Shown: positions 25,169 to 33,158 of the stretch, one piece after another
How the letters are laid out: each line of letters begins with the position of its first letter
How positions within the stretch are numbered: the first letter of the stretch is position 1
Source: Elusimicrobiota bacterium
Lineage (GTDB): Bacteria > Elusimicrobiota > Elusimicrobia > JACQPE01
Assembly: GCA_016180815.1 (NCBI GenBank)
Contig: JACPAN010000003.1
Coordinates: 78,570-139,073, forward strand
Reading direction: 5' to 3'
Length of the DNA stretch: 60,504 bases
Position numbers and translations under genes: made by a program
Notes under the pieces: model-generated
What the model saw: only the letters and a program-made list of their open reading frames with translations
Database searches by the model: none
What the model was told of the DNA's origin: nothing

Positions 25169-26301
25169 GGAACAAGCTTGAGGATGCTGCCGCGTTCATG
25201 ATCCACTAAATAAATTTCACCTTCAGGATCCCGGCCTAAAGCGCTGATTTTTTCCCAGTGTTTTCCATCCGGGTTGAGTTCGCGCCACTCTTTGTGTTCG
25301 GTGGTCTTGCCGTTTTTATGGCGAAATGAACGCAGTGTGCCGCTGCAATAGTCGGCATAAAAATAAATACCCTGAAGTTTGGTGTCGGGACCCCGGTAAA
25401 CATAGCCGCCGGTGACGCTGCAGTCTCCTTGTTCGTAGAGGGGGTAAACATGGACCGGAGGAGTCAATCCTGCTGGATCACATTCTTTTGACTTGTAGCA
25501 TTCCAGGCCTTCCATGATATTCCAGCCGTAATTTTTGCCGCCGCCTTGGCGGGTGTCTTCCACATCGATTTCTTCCCATTTGTTTTGGCCGACGTCGCCG
25601 ATATAGAGGAAGCGGCCGTCAAAACTGAATCGCCAAGGGTTCCTTAGTCCGAAAGCCCAGATTTCCGGTTTGATCCCAGGATTGTCTTTGGCCTCATCGG
25701 CCAAGGGGTTGGATGGCGGTACCGTGTATTGTACCGGCGTGGAAACGTCCAGCCTTAGGATTTTGCCCAGCAAGGTCGTCAGTTTTTGAGCGTTGCCCTG
25801 AGGATCGCCCCGCGAACCGCCGTCGCCTAAAGCGATGTAGAGATAACCGTCCGGCCCGAATTCGATTTGCCCGCCGTTGTGGTTTGAGTAGGGCTGTTGT
25901 TGGCGCAGGAGCACGCGTTCGGTTGAGGCATCGGCTTGGCCGCCGGCCGCTTTGTATTCCGCGATCACCGTATCTCCGTTTTTGTCCGTGTAATGGGCGA
26001 ACAACCGTCCGTTTTTAAGGAAGTCCGGATGCAGGGCGATGTCGAAGAGCCCTTGTTCCGAGGAGGCCGATAAAAATCTGGTTACTTTGCGGTTTAAGTC
26101 CAAAAAAGGTTTTTTGTCGGGCCGGCCGTTCTCGATGACGCGGACGTAGCCTTTTTGTTCGACGATATAAGCTTTCCCCGAGGAGTCGAATTTCAAGCTG
26201 ACCGGATGCTTGAAGCCGGTCGCCACCGTCTTCATTGTGATTGCCGGCGGCGCGGCCGAAACAGTCACATTGAATAACAAGACGGCAATGAGAAATGCCA
26301 T
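25165..26301 (-). CDS. PQQ-dependent aldose (sorbosone) dehydrogenase-like protein
   Basis: 378 residues with a signal peptide (FLIAVLLFNVTVSAAPP). A six-bladed propeller of the soluble glucose/sorbosone dehydrogenase (YliI-like) family: SEQGLFDIALHPDF, YSNHNGGQIEFGPDGYLYIA, LGDGGSRGDPQGNAQ, GLRNPWRFSFDG, YIGDVGQNKWEEID, YGWNIMEGLECY, VTGGYVYRG. Members oxidise sugars in the periplasm with PQQ and Ca2+; no PQQ-synthesis genes are in the window. It starts immediately after the stop of the barrel protein gene upstream (TAAATG), so the two form an operon. Confidence 0.88.
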   Translation of the reverse strand: MAFLIAVLLFNVTVSAAPPAITMKTVATGFKHPVSLKFDSSGKAYIVEQKGYVRVIENGRPDKKPFLDLNRKVTRFLSASSEQGLFDIALHPDFLKNGRLFAHYTDKNGDTVIAEYKAAGGQADASTERVLLRQQQPYSNHNGGQIEFGPDGYLYIALGDGGSRGDPQGNAQKLTTLLGKILRLDVSTPVQYTVPPSNPLADEAKDNPGIKPEIWAFGLRNPWRFSFDGRFLYIGDVGQNKWEEIDVEDTRQGGGKNYGWNIMEGLECYKSKECDPAGLTPPVHVYPLYEQGDCSVTGGYVYRGPDTKLQGIYFYADYCSGTLRSFRHKNGKTTEHKEWRELNPDGKHWEKISALGRDPEGEIYLVDHERGSILKLVP

Positions 26302-27066
26302 TTAAAAGGACGTTTCAACGGCCAGGGAGTATTTTTTTATCGAAGCGCCGTTGCTGCGGCGTTCCTGGCTGTGAGTGGCTTTGAGTTTTCCGGCTGAGAT
26401 TAAAGCCCAGCTTAGTCCTCCCCCGCGTTCGGCGATGCTGTATTCGCCTGGATTGGAGGGATTGCCTGAATCGAAGAATTCGCGCCATGATCCGTAAAAC
26501 GTGAATATTCGTAAAGCCTCTTTCCAGGTATAGCCCAATTGATAGGATTGAGACCCGGCGTCTTTGTTCTGAGTGGCCGGGCCTTCCAGCGCGGTTTGGA
26601 TATAACCCGCTCGGACCGAAGCATCCCAGCCTGACAGCGGGCTAAAGCGCAGGCCCGCTTCTCCTGTGGTCACTTTGGCGTCGGTAAAGCGCCGGTAATT
26701 GCCCCTGACAAAGGGCTCCAGGGTATAACCGGGACTCGGCAGATAGAAAATGACTTCGCTTATTTGGCGGTAAAGCACGGCGGCTTTGGGTGTAAAGCCG
26801 GCCTTCAAATCCCAGCCAAGGGGGCCCAGTTTGCCGACAATCCCTCCATGAACGGTGTTGTCTTGGCGTTTGAAACGCGATGTGCGGTAATACTCGATAT
26901 ACCCCGTCCCTTTTTTTCCGCGTTCTTGAAGCCGGAGGCTCCAAATTCGCGAAGGCGAGAAGAAACTGAGATCCCAGTATTCGTAACCCCATTCAGTGTT
27001 TAAGGCCTGCGCGCCGGCCGGGGTTAAAGCAATCAAAAGCAACGCGGTCTTTATGTTGATACCCAT
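26302..27066 (-). CDS. predicted outer-membrane beta-barrel protein
   Basis: 254 residues. Signal peptide (IKTALLLIALTPAGAQA), then alternating hydrophobic and polar strands rich in Tyr, Trp and Gly, ending in the aromatic residue F (LAVETSF), typical of BAM-inserted barrels. Family not recognised. Operon partner of the sugar dehydrogenase, so it could be a porin-like channel for its substrate (inference). It is divergent from the GMC operon; a palindromic TTTATATAAA at 27079-27088 may provide -10 boxes in both directions. Confidence 0.65.
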   Translation of the reverse strand: MGINIKTALLLIALTPAGAQALNTEWGYEYWDLSFFSPSRIWSLRLQERGKKGTGYIEYYRTSRFKRQDNTVHGGIVGKLGPLGWDLKAGFTPKAAVLYRQISEVIFYLPSPGYTLEPFVRGNYRRFTDAKVTTGEAGLRFSPLSGWDASVRAGYIQTALEGPATQNKDAGSQSYQLGYTWKEALRIFTFYGSWREFFDSGNPSNPGEYSIAERGGGLSWALISAGKLKATHSQERRSNGASIKKYSLAVETSF

Positions 27067-27081
27067 ACCAGCCTGCTTTTA

Positions 27082-27087
27082 TATAAA
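27082..27087 (+). promoter_or_regulatory. -10 box TATAAA, gap 8 nt to ATG
   Basis: TATAAA ends 8 nt before the ATG at 27096. It sits within the palindrome TTTATATAAA, which on the other strand gives a TATAAA 11 nt before the ATG at 27066. Confidence 0.45.
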
Positions 27088-27095
27088 CTTCTTCC

Positions 27096-27500
27096 ATGCT
27101 TGTGTTTTCCGACGGACAAAAAGGAGTTTTATGGGTTTTGGCGCAAACGATTGCGCCTGATGTCGCATTGTTAACCCAGACCCAAAAGACGGATTTTTTC
27201 CTGACCATCGAAAATGCCTTGTCCAAGCGGCCCCAAACCATGCAGCGGCAATTTTTGCTGTTTCTTAAAGCCATCGATGTTTTATCCGTTTTGCGCTATG
27301 GAAAATCGTTAAGCCGGTTGGACGCAACTGGGCGCTCCCGGCTTTGTCGTTGGCTGCAAGAGGGACCAATCGGCCTTTTGCGTAACGGATTTTGGGGTTT
27401 AAAAACTTTAATTTTTATGGGTTATTACGGACGGACCGAAATCAACGAGCCGGTCGGGTACCGTCCTTCCAAACAAGGCAATACTCTTTTAAAGCGTTGA
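27096..27500 (+). CDS. GMC-associated small subunit (gluconate 2-DH subunit 3-like)
   Basis: 134 residues, mostly helical. It resembles the small gluconate 2-dehydrogenase subunit 3-type proteins that precede GMC flavoproteins: an N-terminal LWVLAQTIAPDV, a central FLLFLKAIDVLSVLRYGK, LRNGFWGLKTLIFMGYYG and a C-terminal EINEPVGYRP. No Tat or Sec signal is seen, unlike many members, so a cytoplasmic complex is inferred. Its TGA overlaps the start of the GMC gene (TGATG), implying stoichiometric expression. First gene of the four-gene operon. Confidence 0.68.
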   Translation: MLVFSDGQKGVLWVLAQTIAPDVALLTQTQKTDFFLTIENALSKRPQTMQRQFLLFLKAIDVLSVLRYGKSLSRLDATGRSRLCRWLQEGPIGLLRNGFWGLKTLIFMGYYGRTEINEPVGYRPSKQGNTLLKR

Positions 27501-29023
27501 TGCATACCAAAGAATTCGACATCGTGGTCGTGGGTTCCGGCGCCGGGGGCGGCGCCGTGGCCAAGGAATTGGCTCCCCTGGCGGCCCATGGAATGAAAAT
27601 CGCGGTTTTGGAATGGGGCCCAAAATTCCGGGAAGCGGATTACACGGGCCGGGAAGTGGAAATGGCCAACCGTCTTTATTTTGACGGCGGCGGTTTTTTA
27701 ACCAAGGATCGCAATATGACGCTCGCCTTTGCCCGCGCTTACGGGGGTTCGACCGTGGTTTACACCGGCACCTCGCTGGTGATCCCCAAGGAAACGCTCG
27801 GGCGATGGGGCGTTCCCGGATTATCCTGGGATGATTTGAGCAGGCGTTCCCAAAAATATAAAGAAGAAAATAACGTTCATTTGCTTGAACCTGATTTGAT
27901 TAATGACAATAACCGTTTGTTTTATGAGGGCTGCCGGCAATTGGGCTACCAGGTCGAACAATTTCCGTTGAATTTGAAAGGTTGTCAGGGTTCGGGCATG
28001 TGCAATATGGGCTGCCCGAATGCGGCCAAACAGGGCACTCATCGCGTCCAGCTCCCGGCCGCGGAAAAACAAGGCGTTCAGGTGATCACCCGCTGCGAGG
28101 TCAAGCGCATCGATATGGAAACCCGCGCGCTTGAGGCCGTCGTCCACCCCCAAGAAAGCGTGGGGGAGCCCTCAAAATGGGCGCCGGGCCGATATCAAAT
28201 TAAGGCCAAAATCGTTGTTGTTGCCGCCGGGGCGGTCAACAGCCCGGCTTTACTGTTGCGATCGGGGTTGGGGGGCAGGCTGCCGGCTTTGGGGCGCTAT
28301 TGGACATGCCACCCGGCTTTGATTTTGGTCGCTCAGCATGACCGGTCCATTACTAACTATTACGGTCATCCTAAAAGCTACTACTGCGATGAATTCGTCG
28401 ACCCCGACAAGTTTTTGCTGGAAACCTGCATGTACTTTCCCTTTGTCACAGCCAAGAATCTGGCGGGTTTCGGGCCCGAACACGCGTCCATGATGAAGCG
28501 GATGGACCGATTGCAAATGATTCTTGTTCTGGCGTTAGATGAGGCGCTGGCTCAAAACCGCGTCACGATCGATCATGAGGGCAATCCGGTGGTTGATTAC
28601 CGCATCGGGGATCAAACCATCGATTCGTTCGTCGCTTCCATGCGCGCCTCGGCCAAGATTTTCTTCGCCGCCGGCGCCCGGCGCGTGCATGCTCCGGCCG
28701 CCAAGAAGTTTTTTATCGAGGCCGAAGAAAAAAATCAGATCGACGCTCTCATCACCCGTGATGATTTCAAGCTGGGCAAGGTTTCCATTTCCGCCGCGCA
28801 TTTGATGGGCGGCTGCCGTATGGGAACGAATGCCCAAGATTCGGTGACCGATGTTTGGGGCCAGGTGCATGGGCTGCCTTGGTTGTTTGCGGCGGATGCA
28901 AGCTTGTTCCCTAAATGCGCCCAGATCAATCCTTATTTGACGATTATGGCTTTGGCGGATCGAGCGGCTGAGGCCGTTCGCAGCAGGGTTGGGGAACTCA
29001 AGACCCAGCCCGTGGGGGTTTAA
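27500..29023 (+). CDS. GMC-family FAD oxidoreductase
   Basis: 507 residues. FAD-binding Rossmann motif DIVVVGSGAGGGAVAKELA at the N-terminus, GGSTVVYTGTSLVIPKE, and the cysteine-rich segment KGCQGSGMCNMGCPNAAKQG seen in the alcohol-oxidase/choline-dehydrogenase-like subgroup. The catalytic His is in AHLMGGCRMG and the C-terminal NPYLTIMALADRAAE closes the active site. It likely oxidises an alcohol to an aldehyde or ketone; substrate unknown. An upstream start at 27392 is rejected because 27500 gives the GMC N-terminus and a TGATG overlap. It overlaps the ThDP gene by one base (TAATG). Confidence 0.9.
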   Translation: MHTKEFDIVVVGSGAGGGAVAKELAPLAAHGMKIAVLEWGPKFREADYTGREVEMANRLYFDGGGFLTKDRNMTLAFARAYGGSTVVYTGTSLVIPKETLGRWGVPGLSWDDLSRRSQKYKEENNVHLLEPDLINDNNRLFYEGCRQLGYQVEQFPLNLKGCQGSGMCNMGCPNAAKQGTHRVQLPAAEKQGVQVITRCEVKRIDMETRALEAVVHPQESVGEPSKWAPGRYQIKAKIVVVAAGAVNSPALLLRSGLGGRLPALGRYWTCHPALILVAQHDRSITNYYGHPKSYYCDEFVDPDKFLLETCMYFPFVTAKNLAGFGPEHASMMKRMDRLQMILVLALDEALAQNRVTIDHEGNPVVDYRIGDQTIDSFVASMRASAKIFFAAGARRVHAPAAKKFFIEAEEKNQIDALITRDDFKLGKVSISAAHLMGGCRMGTNAQDSVTDVWGQVHGLPWLFAADASLFPKCAQINPYLTIMALADRAAEAVRSRVGELKTQPVGV

Positions 29024-30750
29024 TGAAATTAACAGGCGCTGATTTGGTCGTTAAAGCTTTGGAAGCCGAGGGCGTTCGCTGGACATTCGGCATTCCGGGC
29101 ACGCATAACACCGAGCTCTACGATGCGTTGGAGCGCTCCGAGCAGGTGACCCCGATGCTGGTGACTGATGAGCAATGCGCTTCATTCATGGCGGACGGGG
29201 TCTCCCGCACGTCGGATCAAGTGGGCGTGGCCAATGTGGTGCCCGGAGCCGGGGTGACGCATTGCCTTTCCGGGGTGGGGGAAGCCTTCATGGACAATGT
29301 GCCTTTGGTTGTTCTGGCCACGGGTATGCGCCGGGACACGGGCAAATCTTATCAACTGCATCATATCGATCAATTGGCGATTTTGCGTCCGATCACCAAA
29401 GCGGCGTTCAGGCCCGAGCGCCCGGAGGATATTTACCCGATTGTCCGCCAAGCGTTCGCCATCGCGCGAAGCGGCACGCCGGGTCCTGTGGCCGTTGAAA
29501 TCCCGGCGAATTTTTTCCTTTTCAGCCATGAGATCGGGCCGCTCAGCTACGACGGAGCGGGGTCGTTGCGTCCGCCCGAGGCTTCTTCGGGAGATTTGGA
29601 CCAAGCAGCCCGCCTGCTTGAGGGCGCGGCGTTCCCCGCGCTTTATATCGGCAACGGGGCCAAGGCCTGCCAAGCGGAATTAATCGAATTGGCCGAAAAA
29701 CTGGGCGCGCCCGTGGTCACGACGGTCCAGGGAAAAGGCGTTTTTCCGGAGCATCATCCCCTTTGGCTTTGGAACACGTTCGGGAATGCGGCCCCGGCCT
29801 TTGTCCGCAACATTATGGACCGGGCGGATTGTTTATTGGCCATCGGCTGCCGGTTCGGCGAGGTGGCCACGGCCAGCTACGGTTTGCAGACGCCGGAAAA
29901 TTTGATTCATGTGGATATTAATAAGGATGTTTTTCATAAAAATTATCCGGCCAAGCTGGCCGTTGAATCGGACGCGGGCGTATTTGTCCGGGGCTTGCTG
30001 GAGCGGCTCAAGCGGCGTCCCCAGAACGCGGCGTTAAAAGAGGAAATTCGCCGGGGGCATGAGGATATTTGGAACGATTGGCGCCAATCGCCCAGCAAGG
30101 AACGCGTGACCCCGTCTTTGTTTTTATCCTCGCTCCAAAAGATTCTGGGCCCGGATGCCATTTATGCCACGGATTCCGGCAACGGCACGTTCGTGGCCAT
30201 GGAAATGCTGCGCCTTGATCAACCCGGCTGTTTTATCGGGCCCATTGATTATTCCTGCATGGGTTATTCGGTGCCGGCAGCTATCGGCGCGAAACTCGTT
30301 AACCCTGACCGGCCGGTGGCGGCTTTAGCCGGCGACGGCGCTTTGTTGATGACCGGCTTGGAATTGATGAGCGCCTCGCATTACGGGATCGCGCCGTTGA
30401 TTTTTGTGCTCAGAGACGGGGAGTTAAGCCAAATCGTTCAGTTCCAGCGGACCAGCTTGAACCGGGATACGTGCAGCGTGCTTCATCCGTATGACTTGGA
30501 AGCCTTGGCTAAATCCTGCCATGCCCACTATTGTGATTTGCCTAATGACGCGGCCATCGATAAAACGATTCATGCGGCATTGGAAAAAGCCAAGGATAAA
30601 AAACCCGTGGTGATCAATGTGGCCATCGATTATTCCCAAAAAACATTTTTCACCAAAGGCGTGGTTAAAACCAATCTTTGGCGATTGCCTTGGAGCGAGC
30701 GCCTGAGGATGCTCGGCCGCGCCGCTTACCGCCATTTGATTGCCCGCTAA
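29023..30750 (+). CDS. ThDP-dependent enzyme, acetolactate synthase-like
   Basis: 575 residues, three-domain POX/AHAS-type enzyme: N-terminal Pyr domain with the catalytic Glu in LVTDEQCASFMADG, central domain (ARLLEGAAFPALYIGNGAKA), C-terminal PP domain with GDGALLMTGLELMSASHYG. The ThDP metal motif normally continues with Asn, but the corresponding place reads FVLRDGELSQIVQF with Asp. No IlvN-like regulatory subunit is nearby, and the context (GMC oxidoreductase, hydrolase) argues against branched-chain amino-acid synthesis. A decarboxylase or carboligase acting on the GMC product is a reasonable inference. Confidence 0.86.
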   Translation: MKLTGADLVVKALEAEGVRWTFGIPGTHNTELYDALERSEQVTPMLVTDEQCASFMADGVSRTSDQVGVANVVPGAGVTHCLSGVGEAFMDNVPLVVLATGMRRDTGKSYQLHHIDQLAILRPITKAAFRPERPEDIYPIVRQAFAIARSGTPGPVAVEIPANFFLFSHEIGPLSYDGAGSLRPPEASSGDLDQAARLLEGAAFPALYIGNGAKACQAELIELAEKLGAPVVTTVQGKGVFPEHHPLWLWNTFGNAAPAFVRNIMDRADCLLAIGCRFGEVATASYGLQTPENLIHVDINKDVFHKNYPAKLAVESDAGVFVRGLLERLKRRPQNAALKEEIRRGHEDIWNDWRQSPSKERVTPSLFLSSLQKILGPDAIYATDSGNGTFVAMEMLRLDQPGCFIGPIDYSCMGYSVPAAIGAKLVNPDRPVAALAGDGALLMTGLELMSASHYGIAPLIFVLRDGELSQIVQFQRTSLNRDTCSVLHPYDLEALAKSCHAHYCDLPNDAAIDKTIHAALEKAKDKKPVVINVAIDYSQKTFFTKGVVKTNLWRLPWSERLRMLGRAAYRHLIAR

Positions 30751-30765
30751 AACCAGCCTTTGAAA

Positions 30766-31587
30766 ATGTTTTCCGCGCTGGTTGTTTTCATTGTTTTGGG
30801 GGGACTGGTTTATTTCGGCCTCCGGGCGTTTGAGCAGGCGAATATTTATTTTCCAGACCGCGTTGTGGCGGCCACGCCGCGGGAAGCGGGGCTTGCCTTT
30901 GAAGATATTCATTTGACCAGCCAAGACGGCGTTGCCATTTGCGGCTGGTGGATGCCCCATTCCCGGGCTCAGGCGACGGTTCTTTTTCTTCATGGCAACG
31001 GCGGCAATATCAGCCATCGGATGGCGACATTGGCGGGATTTCATGAACACGGTTTTAGTGTTTTCATCATCGATTACCGAGGTTATGGCCAAAGCGCCGG
31101 CCGGCCATCCGAACAAGGGCTTTATCGCGACGCGTTGGCCGCTTATGGGTTTTTGGCGGACAAAAAGAATATTCTCCCGGACGACGTTGTTCTTTTCGGC
31201 GAGTCGTTGGGCGGGATGGTGGCCGCTGATTTGGCGAGCCGCGTGAAAATTCGCGCCATCATCACAGAAGGCTCCCCTTCCTCGGCCGTAGACATGGGGG
31301 AAATGATGTTTCCTTTTTTGCCGGTGCGACGCTTTCTCAAGCAGCGTTTTGAAGCCGCGGATAAGCTGGCCCGCGTCAGCGCTCCCAAATTGATTATTCA
31401 TAGCCGGGACGATGAAATCGTTCCCTTTGCCCTTGGCGAACGTCTGTTCCAGGCAGCCAAGGAACCTAAGGAGTTCTGGGCGATTAGCGGCAGCCATTGC
31501 GCGGGTCCGAGCATTTCGGGTGAACTCTATTGGGATAAAATCGAGGAGTTTCTGGCAAAATCAGATATTGCGAATCGAAGGCTTTAA
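30766..31587 (+). CDS. alpha/beta hydrolase, BEM46/ABHD17-like
   Basis: 273 residues. One N-terminal membrane anchor (LVVFIVLGGLVYFGLRAF) precedes a serine hydrolase domain: oxyanion HGNGGNISHR, nucleophile elbow VLFGESLGGMVAADLA, Asp in IHSRDDEIVPF, and His in ISGSHCAGP. A TTG at 30760 is possible but ATG 30766 is preferred. It follows the ThDP gene by 15 bases and ends 3 bases before the aspartate kinase, so it belongs to the same transcription unit. The active site would face the side determined by the anchor; substrate unknown. Confidence 0.85.
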   Translation: MFSALVVFIVLGGLVYFGLRAFEQANIYFPDRVVAATPREAGLAFEDIHLTSQDGVAICGWWMPHSRAQATVLFLHGNGGNISHRMATLAGFHEHGFSVFIIDYRGYGQSAGRPSEQGLYRDALAAYGFLADKKNILPDDVVLFGESLGGMVAADLASRVKIRAIITEGSPSSAVDMGEMMFPFLPVRRFLKQRFEAADKLARVSAPKLIIHSRDDEIVPFALGERLFQAAKEPKEFWAISGSHCAGPSISGELYWDKIEEFLAKSDIANRRL

Positions 31588-31590
31588 TTG

Positions 31591-32844
31591 ATGCTGCGTG
31601 TTGTTAAATTAGGCGGTTCTACTTTAGCCACCCCTGAACAAGTTCGGGCTATGGCACAGGCCTTAGCCACCATGCACCGGGGCCAAGAGAAAGTTTTGGC
31701 CGTGGTCTCAGCCATGGGAAAAACCACGGACCATCTTTATGACGCTTTTATCCGCGCTGCCGGCGAAAGGGCGGATGCCCTGGATTTGGAACGTTTTTTA
31801 TCCCAAGGAGAATGGGCCTCGGCCCAACTTTTGGCCGCTGCGCTCAAGACTGCCGGTCAAGATTCGGTCGCCATCACCCCATGGGACAAAAATTGGCCGT
31901 TGGCCGTCGCTCTTCAAAATCACGCCGCTCCCCTGAAGGAAAAAGTCAATGAAATCAGGAATTTCAAACTGCTGACATCATCAAAGCGCATGGTTCACAA
32001 CGTGATCGGCGGGCATTTGAAAGCCGGACGCATTCCGGTTGTCTGCGGGTTCGTGGCTAAAAATCAATCGGGCGAAGTGGTGACCTTGGGCCGCGGCGGC
32101 AGCGATATTTCCGCTTTTTTGCTGGCGGATATCCTGAAAGCCGATGAAGTGATTTTGGTCAAAGACGTGGATGGTGTTTTGCCCTGGGACCCCAATGTGG
32201 CGGGCGTTCACCCCAAGGCCAAAGTCGCTCATCTTGAGGCCAAGGAGCTTTATTTTTTGTCTTCGGCGGGCTCGCGCGTGGTTCATCCTGGGGCTCTGCG
32301 CTATCTTAAAGCGGGCAAAAAGGCACGCGTGATCTCCTATAAAAGCGATGATTGGGCCAAGGGCGGAACCGAAATTTTGAAGACGCCGCACGCCGCCTTG
32401 CGTCTATTGGACATCCCGTTGGCGGCTTTGACGTTCATCGGCAGGGACTTGGTGTCGACGCCCGGCATTCTTTATGAGATCAGCCGGCCGCTGAAGGAAA
32501 CGGGCGTTTCGATTTATTCGATTACAGTCAGCGAATCCTTTCTTGCCGTTTACGTCCCTGAGAAAGACTGCGAAAAAGCCTATGGGTTCTTAGCTGAGGT
32601 GGCCGCGCGTATCCCTCAATTAAAGAGCTCGGCCGTTAAAAAGGGTTTGGTTAAGATCACCGTATCCAGCGAAGAATCGATTGAGGCTCCGGGCGCGATC
32701 GAGCGCTTGGTGCGTCCCATCGCCAGGGCGGGGTTGAACGTCTGGGAAATCGTCACCATTCATTCGGATATCATGCTGTTCGTTGAGAAACCCTTGGCTC
32801 AAAAAGTCGTTCGGTCGCTCAAGCGTTCCTTAAAAACAAAATGA
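31591..32844 (+). CDS. aspartate kinase, second copy
   Basis: 417 residues. Amino-acid kinase domain with VVKLGGSTLATPEQV, VVSAMGKTTDHLYDA, VTLGRGGSDISAFLLADIL and VKDVDGVLPWDPN, followed by two ACT-like regulatory regions (about 290-415). It phosphorylates aspartate at the head of the Lys/Thr/Met pathway; the motifs are more divergent than those of the copy at 36256-37497 (KLGGST instead of KFGGTS). Two isozymes often differ in feedback control. It ends the GMC/ThDP transcription unit; its TGA lies inside a 10-bp hairpin that acts as terminator for the opposite strand. Confidence 0.88.
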   Translation: MLRVVKLGGSTLATPEQVRAMAQALATMHRGQEKVLAVVSAMGKTTDHLYDAFIRAAGERADALDLERFLSQGEWASAQLLAAALKTAGQDSVAITPWDKNWPLAVALQNHAAPLKEKVNEIRNFKLLTSSKRMVHNVIGGHLKAGRIPVVCGFVAKNQSGEVVTLGRGGSDISAFLLADILKADEVILVKDVDGVLPWDPNVAGVHPKAKVAHLEAKELYFLSSAGSRVVHPGALRYLKAGKKARVISYKSDDWAKGGTEILKTPHAALRLLDIPLAALTFIGRDLVSTPGILYEISRPLKETGVSIYSITVSESFLAVYVPEKDCEKAYGFLAEVAARIPQLKSSAVKKGLVKITVSSEESIEAPGAIERLVRPIARAGLNVWEIVTIHSDIMLFVEKPLAQKVVRSLKRSLKTK

Positions 32845-32866
32845 AGGAAGCTTCCAGCTTCCTTCA
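32842..32866 (-). terminator. intrinsic terminator of the minus-strand ncRNA
   Basis: A perfect 10-bp stem (TGAAGGAAGC/GCTTCCTTCA) with a 5-nt loop. Read on the minus strand it is followed directly by TTTTGTTTTT, a good U-tract; on the plus strand only TTGCTTC follows. The stem includes the stop codon of the aspartate kinase gene, and the U-tract lies inside that gene on the other strand. Confidence 0.75.
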
Positions 32867-33085
32867 TTGCTTCGGCATAGTTTAAGCACAGCGGCCTTCG
32901 GTAGCCAGGCTGCCCTATCGCCCACCGGCGGCTCGCTCCGCTTGCGTGGGGGAAGAGTGCTTCGCGGTTCCCTTTTATTTTGGGGGTTAAGGGATCGCCG
33001 CTTTTGAGGCAACAGGGCCCATGGCTTCGCGTCCCCGACTTTCAAAGAACGGGTTTGCCGTTTCGAGGCGGTCGCTGAGGCAACC
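32842..33085 (-). ncRNA. GEMM-I-like (cyclic-dinucleotide) RNA with large inserted domain
   Basis: On the minus strand the GEMM-I core is recognisable: GGCAAACC (33059-33052), a short P2 helix (CCCG/CGGG), GGGGACGCGAAGCC (33036-33023), and a 3' half reading GGGCAGCCTGGCTACCG (32915-32899). P1 closes with CAGCG/CGCTG and GCCTCG/CGAAGGC (33077-33064 with 32900-32889). P3 is a 10-bp helix CCCTGTTGCC/GGCGATAGGG (33017-33008 with 32922-32913). Inside P3, instead of a small loop, are 85 nt that fold into their own hairpins (GCGG..TCCCTT/AAGGGA.CCGC; CCCAC/GTGGG). The RNA ends at the terminator above. A possible promoter is TTGACC-17-AATAGT around 33117-33089. No same-strand gene follows. The remaining bases of the 314-base gap show nothing further. 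Confidence 0.72.
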
Positions 33086-33158
33086 ATCAACTATTGACCG
33101 GAAACGAGGATTGGTCAAGGGGGGTCGCTGTTTCAATCCGGTGGAGCGGTGTTAAAAT

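Noticed and set aside
27392-27499. N-terminal extension of the GMC oxidoreductase
   Set aside because: The FAD motif starts right after the ATG at 27500, which overlaps the upstream stop; the extension reads the upstream gene in another frame.
30424-31497. 357-codon minus-strand open frame opposite the ThDP and hydrolase genes
   Set aside because: Shadow of two genes with full conserved motifs; its translation is Arg/His/Gln-rich with no recognisable domain.
32830-33090. 86-codon minus-strand reading frame across the intergenic region
   Set aside because: It lies over the GEMM-like RNA and terminator, shows no protein-like composition and no start signal; the helices explain the sequence better.
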